Origin: Bacteroidota bacterium
Lineage (GTDB): Bacteria > Bacteroidota > Ignavibacteria > Ignavibacteriales > Ignavibacteriaceae
Direction: 5' to 3'
NCBI GenBank assembly: GCA_022567875.1
Contig: JADFGB010000022.1
Location: 1 to 9,950 of the forward strand
Length of the DNA: 9,950 nt
Under the pieces are notes generated by a model that did no database searches, was not told the origin of the DNA, and saw only the letters and a program-made list of their open reading frames with translations. Made by a program: the position numbers and the translations under genes. Of the stretch, positions 7,322 to 9,950 are shown in pieces. Within the stretch, counting starts at the first letter, position 1. Each line of letters opens with the position of its first letter.

Positions 7322-8691
7322 GTAATTGTTCTCTCAATTGAATGTGCATTATACGATGTTGTTGAACTCGGACTTATTGTTGCTGTTTCGGCAGAGACCA
7401 ACGTCAAAGCTATCATTACCACCATAATAATCATTGCAATAAAAACCTGTATAAGTTCTATCAAGTTTTTCAGTCTATAAACGGTTTCTGTTTCATAATA
7501 ATTAGCTAATTGAAGGGAAGTGTTCTTAATTGTCCCGGTTTCTTCACCAGAATGAAATCTTGATAAAGCTGTTTCCGTAAAAACGCCGCTTGCTTTCAAT
7601 GCTTCGGTCAATCCAACACCTTTTTTTATCATTAAAGGAATTGCAACATTTTTTATTTGTGCTTCAAAGTACAGATTACCTGTTGCTTCAGCTGCAATTT
7701 TTATCGGTTCAATACTTTCTGCAGAGCCACTATATAATGTATAAAAAACTCTGCTATATATCTCTATCAATGTTTTATGAATTAAATTACCAATATAAGG
7801 AACTTTTAAGATAAATTTATCATACATAAATTTACCTTTTTTAGTTTTTAAAAAACGCCACAAAATAATAAGAGGTATAATAATAAGAGCTGCAACAAGT
7901 GTTGTATTGTCGGATAAGAAATCACTTATCATTAGAGTAAAGGCTGTCATAGGTGGTAACGGAATACCAAACCTTACAAATAGTCTTGCCGTTTCAGGGA
8001 AAATATATACTATATAAAAAATAACCGTTAAAAAAAGAATAAACATTGTTATCGCCGGTGTAATAAGAGCACTTCTTAAACTTTTTTTAAACTCAAGTTG
8101 GCGCTCAATAAATTTAGCCGTTGCTTTATATATTTCAGTCATATTACCGCTTTTAGAGGCAAGCCCTAACATATAAGCAGTAAACTTACCAAAAACATGC
8201 TGATATTTCATAAATGTTTCCTGGCTATCGGCGCCGCGTTTTATTTCGTTATTTATTTCCTTTAGGGTTTCTCTTAGGGTTTTATTCTGCATATCACCCA
8301 TTAACAAAGTTAGTATTTCACTATACGGAAGTTTTTGTTCCAAAAGTTCTGCGCTAATTTTTACAAAGGAAACAATTTCTGAAGGCGGCGGATTAAAACT
8401 AAAATCAAAAAGTTTTTTGTTTACGGAAAGAACCTTAAAACCGAGTTTTGTTAAAGCGTTTTTTACTTCAATTTTTGAAAATGCTTTTTGATCACCCTTT
8501 ATGGGTTTGTCATCAGCTTTTTGAATTTTATAAAGATATGTAGATTTCTTCTCAATCTTTTTTATTTTAAGATTATTTCTTTCGGCTAAAGCATATATCT
8601 TTTTTTTACCTTCTCTAAAACTAATGGCTGTAAATGTTCCATTTAAAGATCGTCCGTCCTTATTTTCTGCAGAAAATTTTAATTCAACCAT
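7318..8691 (-). CDS. pilC: PilC/GspF inner-membrane platform protein
   Basis: This 457-residue polytopic protein is the platform on which PilB and PilT act. It carries two T2SSF domains, at about 107-235 and 310-432. Each has the expected soluble helices (ELLEQKLPYSEIL, YMLGLASKSGNMTEIY; then SGSAESIEPIKIAAEA, SRFHSGEETGTI). Three membrane spans are visible at about 209-231, 262-280 and 411-433. The roughly 100-residue N-terminus appears to contain the small PilC start module twice (about 3-49 and about 66-96). The ATG at 8691 has a good AAGGA ribosome-binding site six bases upstream (8698-8702). It is the first pilus gene of the operon. A strong hairpin with a U-rich tail sits immediately before its ribosome-binding site, and no separate promoter fits between them. 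The C-terminal Ser/Thr-rich tail (about 434-457) is unremarkable. Confidence 0.94.
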   Translation of the reverse strand: MVELKFSAENKDGRSLNGTFTAISFREGKKKIYALAERNNLKIKKIEKKSTYLYKIQKADDKPIKGDQKAFSKIEVKNALTKLGFKVLSVNKKLFDFSFNPPPSEIVSFVKISAELLEQKLPYSEILTLLMGDMQNKTLRETLKEINNEIKRGADSQETFMKYQHVFGKFTAYMLGLASKSGNMTEIYKATAKFIERQLEFKKSLRSALITPAITMFILFLTVIFYIVYIFPETARLFVRFGIPLPPMTAFTLMISDFLSDNTTLVAALIIIPLIILWRFLKTKKGKFMYDKFILKVPYIGNLIHKTLIEIYSRVFYTLYSGSAESIEPIKIAAEATGNLYFEAQIKNVAIPLMIKKGVGLTEALKASGVFTETALSRFHSGEETGTIKNTSLQLANYYETETVYRLKNLIELIQVFIAMIIMVVMIALTLVSAETATISPSSTTSYNAHSIERTIT

Positions 8692-8700
8692 ATTACATCC

Positions 8701-8746
8701 TTAAAATAAAAATAGGCTGATAAAATATAATAATTTTATCAGCCTA
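8701..8746 (-). terminator. Hairpin terminator or attenuator directly upstream of pilC
   Basis: On the minus strand a perfect 14-bp stem (arms 8733-8746 and 8713-8726, core AGGCTGATAAAAT) closes a 6-base loop. It is followed by the U-rich tail TTTTTATTTT at 8712-8703. On the plus strand the flank is A-rich, so only minus-strand transcripts would terminate. It lies after the small gene ending at 8781, but its tail abuts the pilC ribosome-binding site. It is therefore either the terminator of the accessory block or a leader attenuator of the pilus operon. Confidence 0.8.
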
Positions 8747-8780
8747 ATAAAAAAAAAACTTAAATAAAGTTAATTATTTT

Positions 8781-8999
8781 TTACCGAACTAAATTTTCTA
8801 CCCCCAAAGACTGTTCCAGAAAGCTCTTCTCTTCTCTTTCTCTGCACTCTGCTTCATATTCATCATCTTGGGCGTATAATACCTCTAACTCATCTAGGGC
8901 TGTTTCTGCTAGTCTGTTGAACTCGTTTATAGTGATTAAGCCTTCTTTGAGATGTTGACGGAGAATACTTGGTACATTTTCATTGTTTAAATAATTCAT
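8781..8999 (-). CDS. Small acidic protein of unknown function
   Basis: This is a 72-residue ORF starting at ATG 8999. I do not recognise the family. The sequence is mostly helical in character: LRQHLKEGLITINEFNRLAE, then a strongly acidic and charged stretch (ALDELEVLYAQDDEYEAECREREEK) that may form a coiled coil, then a short tail ending LVR. There is no signal peptide or membrane span. No clear ribosome-binding site precedes the ATG. It lies 13 bases after the frameshifted small gene and 35 bases before the hairpin upstream of pilC, so it is probably the last gene of the short accessory transcript. Small acidic proteins in such positions are often antitoxins, phage proteins or regulators, but nothing here identifies which. 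Confidence 0.6.
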   Translation of the reverse strand: MNYLNNENVPSILRQHLKEGLITINEFNRLAETALDELEVLYAQDDEYEAECREREEKSFLEQSLGVENLVR

Positions 9000-9012
9000 A
9001 TATTTATGTTAG

Positions 9013-9245
9013 TTATTTAAAATATATATCGCAAACACTTTCTTTTATTTCTGTTATTACTTTACCATTCTTGATAATTTCAAACCACCCAATACTAGCC
9101 ATTTCTCCGCTTTTCATTATCTTATCTATCTTATCACAACCACTACTATTATAATCACCACCTACTATGTAGAAACCTCTCTCACTATCACTAACCGTAT
9201 TTGGAAAACTTATTGTTACTATTTTTTTTCTTTTTCTCCCATCAT
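9013..9245 (-). CDS. Small unknown protein readable only through a -1 frameshift at an A8 run
   Basis: Two adjacent ATG codons (9245 and 9242) open a frame that stops after eight codons (MMGEKEKK, then TAG). A -1 shift on the A8 run (9222-9229, minus strand) continues into an open frame of 69 more residues ending at TAA 9013-9015. That frame begins IVTISFPNTVSDSERGFYIV and ends ITEIKESVCDIYFK. The total would be 77 residues. The downstream frame has no ATG until IMKSGE, which would leave only 34 residues, and its upstream side is closed by TAA. The sequence just before TAG is A AAA AAA, a classic -1 slippery heptamer. A real indel (pseudogene), a sequencing error in a homopolymer, or programmed frameshifting would all give this picture. 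I recognise no family and see no membrane span. Confidence 0.45.
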
Positions 9246-9289
9246 ATTTTTATATATTTATTGTTTTGTTTACAACCTTTAAGCGGTTT

Positions 9290-9344
9290 AAAAGGGGATA
9301 GCCATGGAGGAACCCATATAGAATAAATTCTATTACTATCCCCT
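9290..9344 (-). terminator. Branched hairpin with short U tract, possible weak terminator
   Basis: The stem AGGGGATAG / CTATCCCCT (9336-9344 with 9293-9301) is followed on the minus strand by UUUU and then AAACC. The GC-rich base of the stem followed by U residues fits an intrinsic terminator. The U tract is short and the 34-base loop is large and itself folded, so read-through into the small genes seems likely. Confidence 0.4.
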
Positions 9345-9355
9345 ATAAACCTAAA

Positions 9356-9413
9356 AGCTCTAGCCAACGATGAGGTTTGCTAGAGCTGTTTGCAAAATAA
9401 TAACCTCATCGTT
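9356..9413 (-). repeat. Two interleaved perfect inverted repeats
   Basis: AACGATGAGGTT (9402-9413 read on the minus strand) is perfectly complementary to 9366-9377, giving 12 bp. AGCTCTAGC (9379-9387) is perfectly complementary to 9356-9364, giving 9 bp. The arms alternate A, B, A', B'. Only one base lies between B and A' (9378) and one between A' and B' (9365), too few for a complete pseudoknot across a 12-bp helix. The two stems should therefore be alternatives or only partly coexist. As DNA they could also be operator sites next to the promoter. Confidence 0.85.
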
Positions 9414-9419
9414 AAATAC

Positions 9420-9448
9420 AGTATAGCAAATTATTTACTCAATGTCAA
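9420..9448 (-). promoter_or_regulatory. Consensus sigma70-type promoter on the minus strand
   Basis: On the minus strand TTGACA (9448-9443) is separated by exactly 17 bases from TATACT (9425-9420). The -35 is a perfect match, and the -10 differs from TATAAT at one base. With the usual spacing, transcription would start at about 9413. It lies six bases after the methyltransferase stop codon and points into the structured segment and the small genes. If the host's main sigma factor prefers the Bacteroidota-type element, activity may be lower or reflect a transferred element. Confidence 0.75.
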
Positions 9449-9454
9449 GCCCCT

Positions 9455-9922
9455 TTATAATAATATCTCTTGCCTTAATCTCTGGCGAGATATTTCGCAA
9501 TATTCCTCTGATATTTCTATTCCTATAAAGTTTCTTTTAAGGTGTTTCGCTGCTACTGCGGTTGTACCAGAGCCAATACAAGTATCTAAAACTAAATCAT
9601 TTTTATTTGTGTATGTTTTTATTAAATATTCAAATAATTTTACTGGTTTTTGAGTTGGGTGTAAACCAATTTCATTACTTATTTTAATTATTGATTTAGG
9701 ATATTTAATTGATGATGTGTTAATTGTTATTTTTTTTGTATCTGCTCCTGTTTCATTTTTAATTTTTCTCATTGTTTCCGTAGAAGCGTGATTGGGATTA
9801 CCTCTTTGCATTTGCGGATTAAAGATTGGATTATTTTTATAAAATATCCTAATTTCACATACTCTCTCCCAATCAAGGTTTGAGTTGGCATTATTTTCTC
9901 CAGATTGATTTTTAAATCTCGC
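9455..9922 (-). CDS. C-terminal part of a beta-class N4/N6 DNA methyltransferase, frame closed upstream
   Basis: The visible part has the beta-class order: a target-recognition-side segment (ERVCEIRIFYKNNPIFNPQM), then motif X HPTQKP (about 9644-9661), then the AdoMet-binding motif I DTCIGSGTTA (about 9559-9590), ending RQRLRQEILL. It would methylate adenine N6 or cytosine N4 in DNA. The first ATG is at 9811, but family-like sequence (FYKNNPIFNPQ) continues upstream of it, so that ATG is unlikely to be the true start. The same frame stays open to 9922 and then meets TAG at 9923-9925. The catalytic motif IV (DPPY-like), which should lie further upstream, is not in this frame. Either the gene is frameshifted near the A5 run at about 9910-9914 with its N-terminus beyond the window, or it is a decayed fragment. 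Lone methyltransferases like this are common on prophages and mobile islands. Confidence 0.7.
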   Translation of the reverse strand, partial: ARFKNQSGENNANSNLDWERVCEIRIFYKNNPIFNPQMQRGNPNHASTETMRKIKNETGADTKKITINTSSIKYPKSIIKISNEIGLHPTQKPVKLFEYLIKTYTNKNDLVLDTCIGSGTTAVAAKHLKRNFIGIEISEEYCEISRQRLRQEILL

Positions 9923-9950
9923 CTATCTGGTAAACTATCAAGGCATCGAC

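Larger units (their letters stand above)
9290..9413 (-). ncRNA. Candidate structured small RNA or structured 5' leader
   Basis: This roughly 124-nt segment has no convincing ORF and starts at the position predicted by the sigma70 promoter at 9420-9448. Its 5' half holds two interleaved inverted repeats: arms 9402-9413 with 9366-9377 (12 bp), and 9379-9387 with 9356-9364 (9 bp). Its 3' half folds as a 9-bp closing stem (9336-9344 with 9293-9301) around two smaller hairpins (9319-9323 with 9328-9332; 9304-9307 with 9314-9317), then a short UUUU. The ATGG-GTTCCT-CCAT hairpin displays a CCUCC stretch complementary to Shine-Dalgarno sequences. It matches none of the common RNA families I know by sequence (tmRNA, SRP, RNase P, 6S, common riboswitches). 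It could be an independent regulatory RNA or the leader of the two small genes downstream. Confidence 0.55.

Noticed and set aside
8969..9154. Plus-strand hydrophobic ORF of 61 codons
   Set aside because: It is antisense to two small minus-strand frames; its hydrophobic look is what AT-rich antisense sequence gives, and it has no clear ribosome-binding site.
9290..9413. Reading the structured segment as a CRISPR repeat, tracrRNA, retron RNA or transposon end
   Set aside because: No repeat-spacer series, Cas, reverse transcriptase or transposase gene is present, and the stems do not form terminal repeats of an element.
9390..9419. Possible plus-strand promoter TTGCAA, 17 bp, TAAATA
   Set aside because: Both boxes match poorly, and there is no plus-strand gene to drive; the minus-strand promoter beside it is far better.
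9390..9653. Plus-strand ORF of 87 codons over the methyltransferase end
   Set aside because: The minus strand carries clear methyltransferase motifs here, so this is an antisense shadow.

Overview
The window is AT-rich DNA from a Gram-negative-type (diderm) bacterium: it encodes an outer-membrane secretin and an inner-membrane type IV pilus assembly platform. The low GC, the fused pilus-platform genes and the Shine-Dalgarno-like sites before several starts would fit a low-GC member of the FCB group (for example Ignavibacteria-like). No rRNA or other marker gene is present, so this placement is a weak inference. All supported genes lie on the minus strand, so transcription runs from high to low coordinates.

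Positions 1-8691 hold one compact operon for a type IV pilus / type II secretion-like machine. In transcription order it encodes a PilC/GspF platform protein, a PilB/GspE assembly ATPase, a PilT-like ATPase, a PilM-PilN fusion (the GspL layout), a PilO protein with a PilP/GspC-like tail, and a short PilQ/GspD-type secretin. A stand-alone receiver-domain response regulator and the start of a membrane protein, probably its sensor kinase, follow. Two junctions overlap by four bases (ATGA) and most of the others are 2-13 bases apart, so the genes are probably co-transcribed and translationally coupled. The likely working order is: PilB and PilT supply ATP-driven extension and retraction through PilC. 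The PilMN and PilOP proteins link the cytoplasmic ring to the periplasm. The secretin forms the outer-membrane gate, and the two-component pair may control the system. No pilin or prepilin peptidase gene lies in the window.

Positions 8700-9950 are different in character and look accessory. They contain the C-terminal half of a beta-class DNA methyltransferase whose frame is closed near the window edge. Immediately downstream of it is a textbook sigma70-type promoter (TTGACA, 17 bp, TATACT) driving a roughly 124-nt segment with no convincing ORF and strong RNA secondary structure. Two small genes of unknown function follow. The first is readable as a 77-residue protein only through a -1 shift at an A8 run. 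A strong hairpin with a U-rich tail closes this block directly against the ribosome-binding site of pilC.

The most interesting feature is the promoter-driven structured RNA at about 9413-9290. Its predicted first base coincides with the first base of a 12-bp perfect inverted-repeat arm. That arm is interleaved with a second 9-bp inverted repeat, so the two stems compete. A three-way-junction-like domain with a CCUCC-bearing hairpin and a short U tract follows. I do not recognise it as a known RNA family.
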